From NCBI RefSeq assembly GCF_004354045.1, contig NZ_SMRT01000002.1, forward strand, positions 434,001 to 498,000: 64,000 nucleotides of DNA, given 5' to 3'. The notes beneath the pieces are model-generated. The model saw only the letters and a list, made by a program, of their open reading frames with translations, was not told the DNA's origin and did not search any database. Position 1 is the stretch's first letter; every line of letters begins with the position of its first letter. The position numbers and the translations under genes are program-made. This document shows, in pieces, positions 18,283 to 25,980 of the stretch. The stretch comes from Paenibacillus piri (lineage in GTDB: Bacteria; Bacillota; Bacilli; Paenibacillales; NBRC-103111).

Positions 18283-18949
18283 ACGACATTGCTTGATGCT
18301 TCACGGCTTTACCGGAGGGCCTTACGAGCTGACTCCACTCGCAGAGCATTTATCCAAACGCGGCACCGTCTGTCACGTTCCCGAGCTGCCGGGACATGAT
18401 CCCGAGCTGCTGACGTTGGGGCAGGTTCAATGGGACGACTGGCTGAGCGCGGCTTCGGAGGCTGCTGACGACTTGACCCGACGTTACGGCGCAATCGATC
18501 TGATCGGCTTCTCGATGGGAGGACTACTGTCCGCGTACATAGCGAACCGGTTTCCGGTACGCAAGCTTGTGCTGCTGAATGCGGCCGTTTATTATCCGAG
18601 TCCGCTGCGGCTCATCAAGGACGTCGCGCGAAGAGCGCGCAGCAACGATTGGTATAAATGGAACGGTAAAATGAAGAAGACGCCGTGGAAAGCGACCTTG
18701 CAATTTATCGCTCTCAACAAACGGATGCGCCATGAGATTCCGCACGTTACCGTACCCACATATATTGCGCAGGGGGAACAGGATCATATTATACACCCCA
18801 AGAGCGCCCGGTTCCTGTACAGCCAGCTCCGGGGGGAGAAGGAGCTTCACCTTTTCCGTGACACGCGGCATATGATCTGTCTGGAGGCGGAGGCGCCCGA
18901 GCTGTTTGACTCGGTGGAGCGCTTCTTATACAAGCATGATGAACGTTAG
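18275..18949 (+). CDS. Alpha/beta hydrolase (carboxylesterase Est30-like)
   Basis: Small serine esterase. The oxyanion loop LHGFTGGPYEL, nucleophile motif GFSMGG, acid in QGEQDHIIHPKSA and histidine in TRHMICLE are all in order, as in the Est30/YvaK carboxylesterases (about 225-250 residues; 224 here). The GTG at 18275 overlaps the end of the upstream gene by 8 nt, which indicates translational coupling. Substrate unknown; short acyl esters are usual for the family. Confidence 0.88.
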   Translation: MDERHCLMLHGFTGGPYELTPLAEHLSKRGTVCHVPELPGHDPELLTLGQVQWDDWLSAASEAADDLTRRYGAIDLIGFSMGGLLSAYIANRFPVRKLVLLNAAVYYPSPLRLIKDVARRARSNDWYKWNGKMKKTPWKATLQFIALNKRMRHEIPHVTVPTYIAQGEQDHIIHPKSARFLYSQLRGEKELHLFRDTRHMICLEAEAPELFDSVERFLYKHDER

Positions 18950-19454
18950 CGGATTTAATCATTTGACGCTGCGCGTAACCAGCTTGAACCGCTCGTTGCC
19001 GTTCTATACGGACATTTTGGGCATGACGCTGGTACACCGGGGAAGGACGGACAGTTATTTGGAATGGGGGTCGGCTTGGATCTGTTTGCTGGAACGGTCC
19101 GCTGCTCCGTCCGCAGCCGCTTTGGCGGCATCGAATTCATCTGATGACGCGGCAAACTCCGCCTTGAGCTCGCCGCATTCCGGCTCCGGCGGCGAGAATG
19201 CTGAAACCGGGGTATACGGTTCCGGTCATGACGCTGCGGCGGCAGACGGTCCGGGCCTGGATCATGCTGCCTTTACCATCGCCTATGCGGATTTTTCGGA
19301 TGCCGTGGAAAGGCTGAAGCAGTTCCAAGTGCCGATCGTGCGCGGGCCCGTCTTACGCGGGGGAGGCTGGAGCGTGAATTTTTTGGACCCGGACGGCATC
19401 CAGCTGGAGCTGTTCACGGGAACTCTTGCCGAGCGCATGAAAGACTGGCGGTAA
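18936..19454 (+). CDS. VOC family protein (glyoxalase/FosB-like)
   Basis: Single vicinal-oxygen-chelate domain protein. It opens with GFNHLTLRVTSLNRSLPFYTDILGM and closes with NFLDPDGIQLELFTG, the two beta-alpha-beta-beta-beta halves with the usual His and Glu metal ligands; DHAAFTI gives the third ligand. Between the halves is a ~40-residue Ser/Ala/Gly-rich insertion. The ATG at 18936 (or 18939) overlaps the preceding stop codon. Related proteins include glyoxalase I, FosB and dioxygenases; the activity here cannot be assigned. Confidence 0.82.
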   Translation: MMNVSGFNHLTLRVTSLNRSLPFYTDILGMTLVHRGRTDSYLEWGSAWICLLERSAAPSAAALAASNSSDDAANSALSSPHSGSGGENAETGVYGSGHDAAAADGPGLDHAAFTIAYADFSDAVERLKQFQVPIVRGPVLRGGGWSVNFLDPDGIQLELFTGTLAERMKDWR

Positions 19455-19561
19455 GCTGATTGCAGCTCGGGCATATAGACGCTAAACGGGAAAAAGGGGC
19501 TGTCCCAATAGCCGATTTTCGTATTTTTCCTGCCTCCCACTCTTGACATGAATCTACATGC

Positions 19562-19609
19562 AAAAAGACGCTTCCATCCCACTTGTATAGTGATTTTGGA
19601 GGCGTCTTT
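19562..19609 (+). terminator. Terminator-like hairpin after the VOC gene
   Basis: AAAAGACGCTTCCA pairs with TGGAGGCGTCTTT with one mismatch around a ~20-nt loop. It lies inside the MITE-like element and could end transcripts on either strand. Confidence 0.55.
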
Positions 19610-19621
19610 GTACATTGAATC

Positions 19622-19711
19622 GAAAGTATAAGTTTCTCATACTTGGCTTCTCACAACCTTGACAAACGCGCTCGTCCCTTAAGGGATGGCGAAGCCGTTT
19701 ATCCTTGATTG
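19622..19711 (+). repeat. Dispersed structured repeat, copy B (~90 bp)
   Basis: Second copy of the repeat also seen at 11036-11121 and 31734-31820. It keeps AAAGTATAAG, the paired ATACTT, CACAACCTTGACAAACGCGC, the TCCCTTAAGGGA hairpin, GGCGAAGCC and GTTTATCCTTGATTG. It lies inside the MITE-like element. Confidence 0.8.
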
Positions 19712-19816
19712 TTTGGAACTGGCTCATTCGCTGATATCCTTTTGGGACAATCCCTTTTTTTTAACATGTATGAATGTGTAAAGCTGTTACAGAATTAAGT
19801 CATAAAATACTTTGGT

Positions 19817-19934
19817 ACGGAAGCTCAAAACACTGAGGTACACCGCCGATTCGCGGCGCAACGAACTCAGATGCCGCTTGTTCGAACCAGGGAGTAATGG
19901 GCCCAGATGCCGCTCGATTCGAAATAGGGCGTAA
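19817..19934 (+). repeat. Degenerate ~38-bp tandem repeats in a non-coding island
   Basis: Two clear units (19860-19897 and 19898-19933) share CAGATGCCGCT, TTCGAA and AGGGnGTAA, with a more diverged unit before them. The wider gene-free stretch 19761-20310 also holds several ACGGAC/GTCCGT words (ACGGACATAAGCGACG, AACGGACC, GGTCCGTTA, TGTCCGTTA) that suggest further secondary structure. No credible gene was seen here on either strand. Confidence 0.5.
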
Positions 19935-20310
19935 CGGACATAAGCGACGTTATTCACCTTGATTTCGGGCTTTTTAAATTTTAACGGACCGGAGAGCCTT
20001 ATGATGGCGCGCGGGAAGTTCATTTGCCCCATTTGCTGCGGAATAGAGTCTCCCGGGTCCGTTATATTTGAAAGTTATTCGTTTGACTGCAGTTAAGGGC
20101 TCATAATGTCCGTTAGAGCTACATGGTGGCGTTCGATGGACTGGACGACATTGTCAGGCCGGTTTCTTATTGTCAAGAATTGCTGTGCAACTCATTTCTG
20201 TGGATAACCGGGGGCTCTCCTAAAAGTAATCGGACCCTATTTCCTCTCTGCGGTGCCGCGCAGCGTCATCGCCCCCGATTTTCGCGGCGACAAATTGCAG
20301 TCGATAAGGA

Positions 20311-21180
20311 TTAACCGTTGACAATGACGCCCCCGTTGATATGAATGATTTGACCGGTCATATAGGAGGAATCGCCGCAGGCGAGGAATACATAACCCGG
20401 CGCCAGCTCCTCCGGCTGCCCGGCCCGCTTCATCGGCACATCGCCGCCGAATTTGGCGACCTTTTGCTCGTCGAAGGTCGAAGGGATGAGCGGCGTCCAG
20501 ATCGGGCCCGGAGCTACGCCGTTTACGCGAATGCCCTGCGCAACAAGCGATTGCGACAGCGAGCGCGTAAAAGAAACGACGGCGCCCTTGGTCGCCGAAT
20601 AATCGAGCAGCTGCTCGCTGCCTTCATAGGCGGTGATGGATGCCGTATTAATGATCGCACTGCCCAGCTTCAATTGGGGGAGCGCCGCTTTCGTCAAATA
20701 AAACATCGCGAAAATGTTCGTGCGGAACGTTCGTTCCAGCTGTTCGGCAGTGATATCCTCCAATGATTTTTGCGGATGCTGCTCTCCCGCATTGTTGACG
20801 AGAATATCCAGCTTGCCGAACTGCTTCACGGTTTCTTCCACAACCTGCCTGCAAAACGACTCCGAACCGAGATCGCCGGCAACGGTCACGCATTTGCGGC
20901 CTTCCTCTTCGACTTGACGCTTCGTATCCTCCGCATCCCGATGCTCGTTTAAATATACGATGACGACGTCCGCACCTTCTTTGGCATAAGTTACAGCCAC
21001 GGCTCTGCCGATTCCGCTGTCGCCTCCCGTAATGATGGCTACCTTGTCTTTTAGTTTGCCTGCCGGCTTATAACGTCCGTCCTCGAAGGCAGGCAGCGGA
21101 TTCATTTGCGATTCGATCCCCGGCTTCTGCGCCTGATGCTGCGGCGGAAACGTTTGGGGCGTAAGGGTCGTTGGGCTCAT
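20311..21180 (-). CDS. SDR family oxidoreductase (YhdF / general stress protein 39-like)
   Basis: NAD(P)-dependent short-chain dehydrogenase of the group with an N-terminal extension of ~45 residues (PLPAFEDGRYKPAGKLKDK), typical of B. subtilis YhdF/GsiB-region stress dehydrogenases. The cofactor motif TGGDSGIGRA, NNAG, and the catalytic S-YxxxK (SITAYEGSEQLLDYSATKGA) are intact. The 289-residue length fits. AAGGAG lies 9 nt before the ATG at 21180. Substrate unknown; often annotated as glucose or ribitol dehydrogenase. Confidence 0.9.
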   Translation of the reverse strand: MSPTTLTPQTFPPQHQAQKPGIESQMNPLPAFEDGRYKPAGKLKDKVAIITGGDSGIGRAVAVTYAKEGADVVIVYLNEHRDAEDTKRQVEEEGRKCVTVAGDLGSESFCRQVVEETVKQFGKLDILVNNAGEQHPQKSLEDITAEQLERTFRTNIFAMFYLTKAALPQLKLGSAIINTASITAYEGSEQLLDYSATKGAVVSFTRSLSQSLVAQGIRVNGVAPGPIWTPLIPSTFDEQKVAKFGGDVPMKRAGQPEELAPGYVFLACGDSSYMTGQIIHINGGVIVNG

Positions 21181-21239
21181 TCATAATCGCTCCTTTTGAG
21201 GAAAATGTTTCGTTCCCCAATAGGATGCGACAAGGGCCA

Positions 21240-22034
21240 TTAAATATTCTTGCAGCGGTAATGGTAACGGTACAGCCTCGTATACCCGGCTTTGGCATAT
21301 AACCTGAGCGCAGCCTCATTGTCATCCGCCACCTGCAAATACAGCCCCTCCGCACCGCTGCACCGGCTCCATACGGCCATTTCGTTCAGCAGCCTCCGGC
21401 CGATGCCTTGACCGCGCAGCGAAGCGTCGACGGCAATATTAATAAATCCGGCCCAGCCTTCTTCGACGACGGAGGTGCCGACAGCGGCGCTGCGCCCATC
21501 CAGCTCCAGCATGAAAAATCCGGCCAAGGGGGTAAGCTGCGCGAACAGCTGGCGGTAAAATGCGCGGCGTTCCTCGCCGAATCCTTCCATCCGCAAAAAG
21601 CTGGACAACCACGCCTCATCATATTGCGGACGGACGGTTACCCGAAAAGGATGTGCATCGTCCGTGCCGGTATTCGCGACGACCGTATCGGTCCGGGCGA
21701 CCAGAACGGAACAAGGCACCTCTTTTGCATAGCCGTTCGCGGCTAACGCCTCGTCCAACGCCCTCGGCGAGGCGTCGCTAATGTGAAACAGGACAGGCTG
21801 CTCGCGTTCACGGTAATATTGCTCCGCCTCGGCAAGCCAGTCTCCGTCCGGGAACGATGGGCCTGCAGCCGTCCATACGCTGTTGGCCCGCTTGGTAATG
21901 CCGCCGGAGACCCGATACATCCAGGGGCCGGAGACAACAGTCGAAGAGGCCGGCCATGTATGCAGAGCAAGGCGCTCGAGTTGAATAATGAGCTCGGCTG
22001 CCGATACCGCGGCGAAGGGGAGATTGACATTCAT
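21240..22034 (-). CDS. GNAT family N-acetyltransferase
   Basis: Acetyl-CoA-dependent transferase. The C-terminal GNAT fold (about 130-260) has the acetyl-CoA-binding RGQGIGRRLLNEM motif and EAALRLYAKAGYTRLYRYHYR at the end. The N-terminal half (about 1-125) resembles the YjcF/RimI-like double-GNAT arrangement and may be a degenerate second domain. It lies upstream of the SDR gene in the same direction, 59 bp apart. The acceptor is unknown. Confidence 0.85.
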   Translation of the reverse strand: MNVNLPFAAVSAAELIIQLERLALHTWPASSTVVSGPWMYRVSGGITKRANSVWTAAGPSFPDGDWLAEAEQYYREREQPVLFHISDASPRALDEALAANGYAKEVPCSVLVARTDTVVANTGTDDAHPFRVTVRPQYDEAWLSSFLRMEGFGEERRAFYRQLFAQLTPLAGFFMLELDGRSAAVGTSVVEEGWAGFINIAVDASLRGQGIGRRLLNEMAVWSRCSGAEGLYLQVADDNEAALRLYAKAGYTRLYRYHYRCKNI

Positions 22035-22291
22035 AAGGGGACACCTTCCATTTCATTAATGATGAAATTATGATTTATAAATTTGAATAAATATACATTA
22101 TAATGCATTAAAATACAATTCTTTTATCAAAATTTACCTTTTCCTTATATTTTCCTGACAGCCGATCCGTTTTTCAAATAAGTGTTCCTTTTTCTGCGAT
22201 CCCGTTGTACCATTTTATGGTAGGCATTTTATATAAGTTTTGCCGAAGCTTTAGAGAGACTTGCGATTAATACGTTGGGGGTGTACTGGAA
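22035..22291. promoter_or_regulatory. AT-rich divergent promoter region
   Basis: This AT-rich spacer separates the minus-strand GNAT gene from the plus-strand HAD gene. It holds a self-complementary CATTATAATG (22097-22106), which can serve as a -10 box on either strand. No gene was seen. Confidence 0.4.
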
Positions 22292-22957
22292 TTGATCAAA
22301 GCGATTGTTTTTGATTTTGACGGATTAATCATCGATACGGAAACGCCGGAGTACGAGTCGTTTCGTGCGATGTATGCGGATTACGGCATGGAGCTGACGT
22401 TGGACGTATGGGGGCAATGTGTAGGAACGGACGGCTCCTTATTCGAACCGTATACGCATTTGGAGCAGTGTCTCGGGTCTCCCTACGACCGTGAAGCGGC
22501 CCGCAGCCTGCGCAGGCTGCGATATGCCGAGCGTATGCGCGAAGTACAGCCGAGGCCCGGAGTTACGGATTATTTAAAGGAAGCACAGACGCTCGGCTTA
22601 CAGATCGGGCTGGCGTCCAGCTCGTCGCAGGCATGGGTAACCGGATACTTGAAGCAATACGGCCTGCTTGATTATTTCAAATGTATCCGGACGAAGGAGC
22701 ATGTAGCCAAGGTGAAGCCGGATCCTGCTCTTTATATACAGGCATTATCGTGTTTGGGGGTACAGCCGGAGGAGGCGGTAGCGTTCGAGGATTCGCCCAA
22801 CGGATCGCTGGCCGCCAAAACAGCCGGCATGTACTGCGTCATCGTACCGAACGACGTCACTGCGACGCTTGTCTTCGGAGAGCATGACCTGCGGCTGTCC
22901 GCCATGAGCGATATGCCGTTGTCAGAAACGATTGCCAAAGCTGCCCGACTTGGCTGA
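22292..22957 (+). CDS. HAD-IA family phosphatase (beta-phosphoglucomutase-like)
   Basis: Haloacid dehalogenase-type phosphohydrolase. Motif I is FDFDGLIIDTE with both aspartates, motif II is ASSSSQ, motif III is the lysine in KVKPDPALY, and motif IV is FEDSPNG. The alpha-helical cap between motifs I and II is of the beta-phosphoglucomutase/YcsE-like type. The TTG at 22292 is used because GGGGGTG lies 8 nt upstream and it starts just before the motif I strand. The TGA overlaps a possible ATG of the next gene. Confidence 0.88.
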   Translation: MIKAIVFDFDGLIIDTETPEYESFRAMYADYGMELTLDVWGQCVGTDGSLFEPYTHLEQCLGSPYDREAARSLRRLRYAERMREVQPRPGVTDYLKEAQTLGLQIGLASSSSQAWVTGYLKQYGLLDYFKCIRTKEHVAKVKPDPALYIQALSCLGVQPEEAVAFEDSPNGSLAAKTAGMYCVIVPNDVTATLVFGEHDLRLSAMSDMPLSETIAKAARLG

Positions 22958-23010
22958 TGGATCCGGATTGCCGAAAATCCGAAATTTTGATGTCGAAAGA
23001 GGGGGTTTTA

Positions 23011-25305
23011 GTGTCCAGATCAGCACCAGAGCCGTCACATAAATCTGTCCCCAAACAGACCTGGCCCGGCGGTGCCGCCAGGTCAAACGCCGGCGCAGGG
23101 CAGTCGGACATCACCGCTGCAGCGGCGGGAGCGGGAGGCGGATTCTCCCCTCATATGGGTATACAGCTTCAGCGTACAATCGGCAATCGCGCGGCGGCCA
23201 AGCTGCTGCAGAGCCGGCCTGTGTCCGTGTCGCTTCATGCCGGCGGCAATTCGCCGATCCGGCGGATGCCGATCGTCAAGGATAACGTCCATCGAAGAGC
23301 AAATGAAAAGGATAGCCCGGAGAGCATTATCGAGACGTCCAAGCTGAGCCTTTCCGAGCGCAATGCGCTTGTAATCGATCTGCAGTCCGAAGGAAACGAA
23401 GCGCTGTTGGATGCTATTTTGAAGGAATGGGGAGCGGCTCCCATTAAAGATGAGGACAAACTCGAACATTTGTTCGAATTGAGCGCGCAAATCGCGAAGC
23501 TGCGGGACAAAACTCCGGACAGCTACAGCGAGGAAGACAGCGCCGGTCTTAAAAAAATCGAGCTGGAGCTGGCCGAAGCCCAATCGGTCATGGATCAAAA
23601 CGGTAATAATCCGTCCGTGCAAATTTACCGCGACGTCATTTTCTCGCTCACACGCGAATTGGCCAAGCTGGGTGGAAAAGGTGCGGAACAGCACGCGCCT
23701 GCCGAATTGAATATGCAGGTAAGTCCTGGCGACCGCCAGGGCTACCGCGACGACATGAAGCGGATGGGCACCTGGGCAGGCGAGGCGGAAGCGGAGAAGA
23801 TGGCCGAAATTATGCATATAAACGCTCCCATATTTGTGATCAGTAAAGGAACGTTTCGTCTGGTGACGCAGGTCGGCGCCGCGTATAAAGGGGTCGGCAG
23901 CCTCGCGCTCGTTCACTTGGGCAACCATTACGAGGTGGTCCGCGGCGTACAGGACGGAACGAAAAAAGGGGGAGAGTCCGAGTGGCTCAAGACGTCGAAA
24001 TCAGGCGACTGTTTGTTCGAGTCGATGCTGCTGATTCACCATAACGGGGTTCGAAAGAGCGAAGAGAAGCTGCAAAAGGGTATTCAGGGGATGCGCAAGC
24101 TGGTCGCTGACGGACTGTCGGACGACGCCATTGACGAAAGCATTCAGGAGCTGCTTGTCTTCGGCGACTCGGCCGGAGCCGGACCGAATACGAGCAAGCT
24201 CGTTTCCGGGCGTCGGGCCGAAGCGGACCAGAAGAAACAGGAAGCGCGCAGACAGAAAATCAGGGAGCAAAACGAAGCGAATGTGAGGAAGGTCGACGAG
24301 AGCTTTATAAATGAACGTGAATCCGAGCTTGCCGAGCTGGAAACTCTGGATACTTTCGGGATCGGCAAAGCGAAGAAAAGCTATCTCAAAATGCGCGAAA
24401 ATGATCCGACTTCGCAAGCCACCTTCAAAGCTCTGCGGGAGCTGGGCCAGCTGCTTCGGGAGGCGAAGCTGGCGTTGCGCAGGCAGCGCGGGGATTTCGA
24501 TCTCGATTTCAGCCAATATGAAGCGGATGAGAGCAGCGAGAAACCCGCCAAGCGCTCGGACGAAACGTTCGACAGGCCGAAGAATCTCGCCGAGCGGCTG
24601 GAACTGGAAGCAAAAGCCCGCCAGGATACGCTGGCCCGCGACGATATCAAATATGCGGGCTCCAAAAATAACGGCAAGCAATATGTCATTACGGTCAACG
24701 GCGTCAATGACGAATTTGTGCTGGACAAGCTAGGTCAGCTCGTCCGGAGGTTTACGCGTCGTAATGTTTCCAGCCACAACCGGGATGAAATAAAGGGGGA
24801 TAAGCACGATGAGGAACGCGGAATGTATCCTTCCAATCTTAGTCCTTTTCCGCGAGCCAGAGACAAGCAGCAGGCGCGCGGCACAGGCAGCAACAAGATC
24901 AAAAACGAGAGCCCGGAAATGCATCATGTGCAGGGCCACAAGCCGTCCGATTATTTATCGGTCACGGCCGACACCGGCAATGCCAAGAACCCGCAGGGGA
25001 AGGAATTCGATGCGCTCGCCACGTATTTGATCGATCTGTCGTATATCGATCCCGAAAATATTTCCGCTATTTACACGTCGCTCGGCATGCGTTATTTTAT
25101 GCTCGATGTGTTCGAGGGCGATCGTAAAGACGCCGTCGGCAAAGCGGAGCAGGAGCAGAAAAAGTCCGGGCCGTCCTCGCAAAAAATGGCCAAGGATCAT
25201 AAGGAACTGTCGGAGAAGGAATGGCAGGCTTTGCTCGACGTCATTCGCACGAAGGAAGTGCTCGTCGAGGGGATGATACCGGAGGATGCGCTGACCAAAT
25301 TATAG
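23011..25305 (+). CDS. Effector-like protein with IGNRA motif and circularly permuted OTU protease domain
   Basis: I recognise no full-length family. Residues 1-50 are low-complexity, followed by LQRTIGNRAAAKLLQ (53-67), the short motif common at the N-terminus of secreted polymorphic-toxin and contractile-injection cargo proteins. Residues 240-311 look like the C-terminal half of an OTU cysteine protease (YRDDMKRMGTWAGEAE ... ALVHLGNHYEVV, His306). Residues 331-385 look like the N-terminal half (SGDCLFESML, Cys334). The His half thus precedes the Cys half, a circular permutation. A Lys/Glu-rich helical stretch follows (400-560). A last domain (about 650-745) includes MHHVQGHKPSDYLSV. The GTG at 23011 has AGAGGGGG 5 nt upstream; in-frame ATGs at 22957 and 22990 are alternatives. 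No signal peptide was seen. Confidence 0.6.
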   Translation: MSRSAPEPSHKSVPKQTWPGGAARSNAGAGQSDITAAAAGAGGGFSPHMGIQLQRTIGNRAAAKLLQSRPVSVSLHAGGNSPIRRMPIVKDNVHRRANEKDSPESIIETSKLSLSERNALVIDLQSEGNEALLDAILKEWGAAPIKDEDKLEHLFELSAQIAKLRDKTPDSYSEEDSAGLKKIELELAEAQSVMDQNGNNPSVQIYRDVIFSLTRELAKLGGKGAEQHAPAELNMQVSPGDRQGYRDDMKRMGTWAGEAEAEKMAEIMHINAPIFVISKGTFRLVTQVGAAYKGVGSLALVHLGNHYEVVRGVQDGTKKGGESEWLKTSKSGDCLFESMLLIHHNGVRKSEEKLQKGIQGMRKLVADGLSDDAIDESIQELLVFGDSAGAGPNTSKLVSGRRAEADQKKQEARRQKIREQNEANVRKVDESFINERESELAELETLDTFGIGKAKKSYLKMRENDPTSQATFKALRELGQLLREAKLALRRQRGDFDLDFSQYEADESSEKPAKRSDETFDRPKNLAERLELEAKARQDTLARDDIKYAGSKNNGKQYVITVNGVNDEFVLDKLGQLVRRFTRRNVSSHNRDEIKGDKHDEERGMYPSNLSPFPRARDKQQARGTGSNKIKNESPEMHHVQGHKPSDYLSVTADTGNAKNPQGKEFDALATYLIDLSYIDPENISAIYTSLGMRYFMLDVFEGDRKDAVGKAEQEQKKSGPSSQKMAKDHKELSEKEWQALLDVIRTKEVLVEGMIPEDALTKL

Positions 25306-25315
25306 CGATACATAA

Positions 25316-25913
25316 ATGATATGGAAGGGCAGGTTGACCCGAGCTGTGCAAAACGTATATGTAATCCGTCATTGCCGGGCGGAAGGCCAGGCGGCTGACG
25401 CCGCATTAACCGCGGAAGGCCGACAACAGGCGGACATGCTTGCGGACGAGCTAAGCCGTTATCCGATTCGATATATCGTATCCAGTCCGTTTGTGCGCGC
25501 AGCAGACGATTGTGCCGTTTGCGGCAGCCGCCAAGCTGTACGTTCATACAGACGACAGACTGTCGGAGCGGGTTTTGAGCGCGAAGCCGATGGAGGATTG
25601 GCTGACCTGTCTGGAACGGACGTTTGCCGATCCGGAGCTTTGCTATCCGGGGGGAGAGTCAAGCTTAACCGCCGCCAATCGTGCCGTTTCGGCGATCCAT
25701 AATCTGCTGGCGCTGGGGCATTCCGGTTATGCGGCCGTGACGCACGGCAATCTCATGGCGCTCCTGTTGAACCGTTTTGAACCCGGTTTCGGCTTTGACG
25801 AGTGGAAGCGTTTGTCCAATCCGGATGTGTACAGGCTGCGTTTCCTCGGGGGATGTTTTCAATCGATGGAACGGATTTGGAACGGCATGAATGGAGCCCA
25901 TCGCCGCATATGA
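25316..25913 (+). pseudogene. Histidine phosphatase family protein, frameshifted
   Basis: The first part (from about 25346) reads QNVYVIRHCRAEG with the catalytic RH motif, then LTAEGRQQADMLADELSRYPIRYIVSSPFVRAA. At about 25498-25505 the frame breaks. The family sequence continues in another frame as QTIVPFAAAAKLYVHTDDRL ... VTHGNLMALLLNRF with the second catalytic histidine. Two bases appear missing (or one extra) in the GCGCAGCAG stretch. Otherwise both halves are well preserved, so the break is either recent or a sequence error. It lies just after the OTU-like gene. Confidence 0.75.
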
Positions 25914-25980
25914 TGGATTAATGGGTTGCCAACTGACTGCGCAATCGCTTCGTGTAACAGTTGCAACGGAGGTGAAGAGC

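Larger units (their letters stand above)
19491..19760 (+). mobile_element. MITE-like non-coding element with inverted ends
   Basis: The left end AAAAAGGGGCTGTCCCAATA and the reverse complement of the right end (AAAAAGGGATTGTCCCAAAA) match at 16 of 20 positions. They bound about 270 bp with no gene. The ends resemble the GGGnCTGTCCCAAA termini of some Firmicute transposable elements, possibly IS1182-like (from memory). Inside are a terminator-like hairpin and a copy of the dispersed repeat. Confidence 0.55.

Noticed and set aside
19787..20032. 81-codon minus-strand frame over the tandem repeats
   Set aside because: It is built from the non-coding repeats and lacks a ribosome binding site.
20123..20314. 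63-codon open frame in the intergenic island
   Set aside because: No ribosome binding site, no family resemblance, and it converges into the SDR gene end.
22292..25913. Complete contractile injection or polymorphic toxin locus around the OTU-like gene
   Set aside because: No sheath, baseplate, AAA-CIS or immunity-like gene is next to it; the neighbours are a HAD phosphatase, a broken phosphatase and spoVK.
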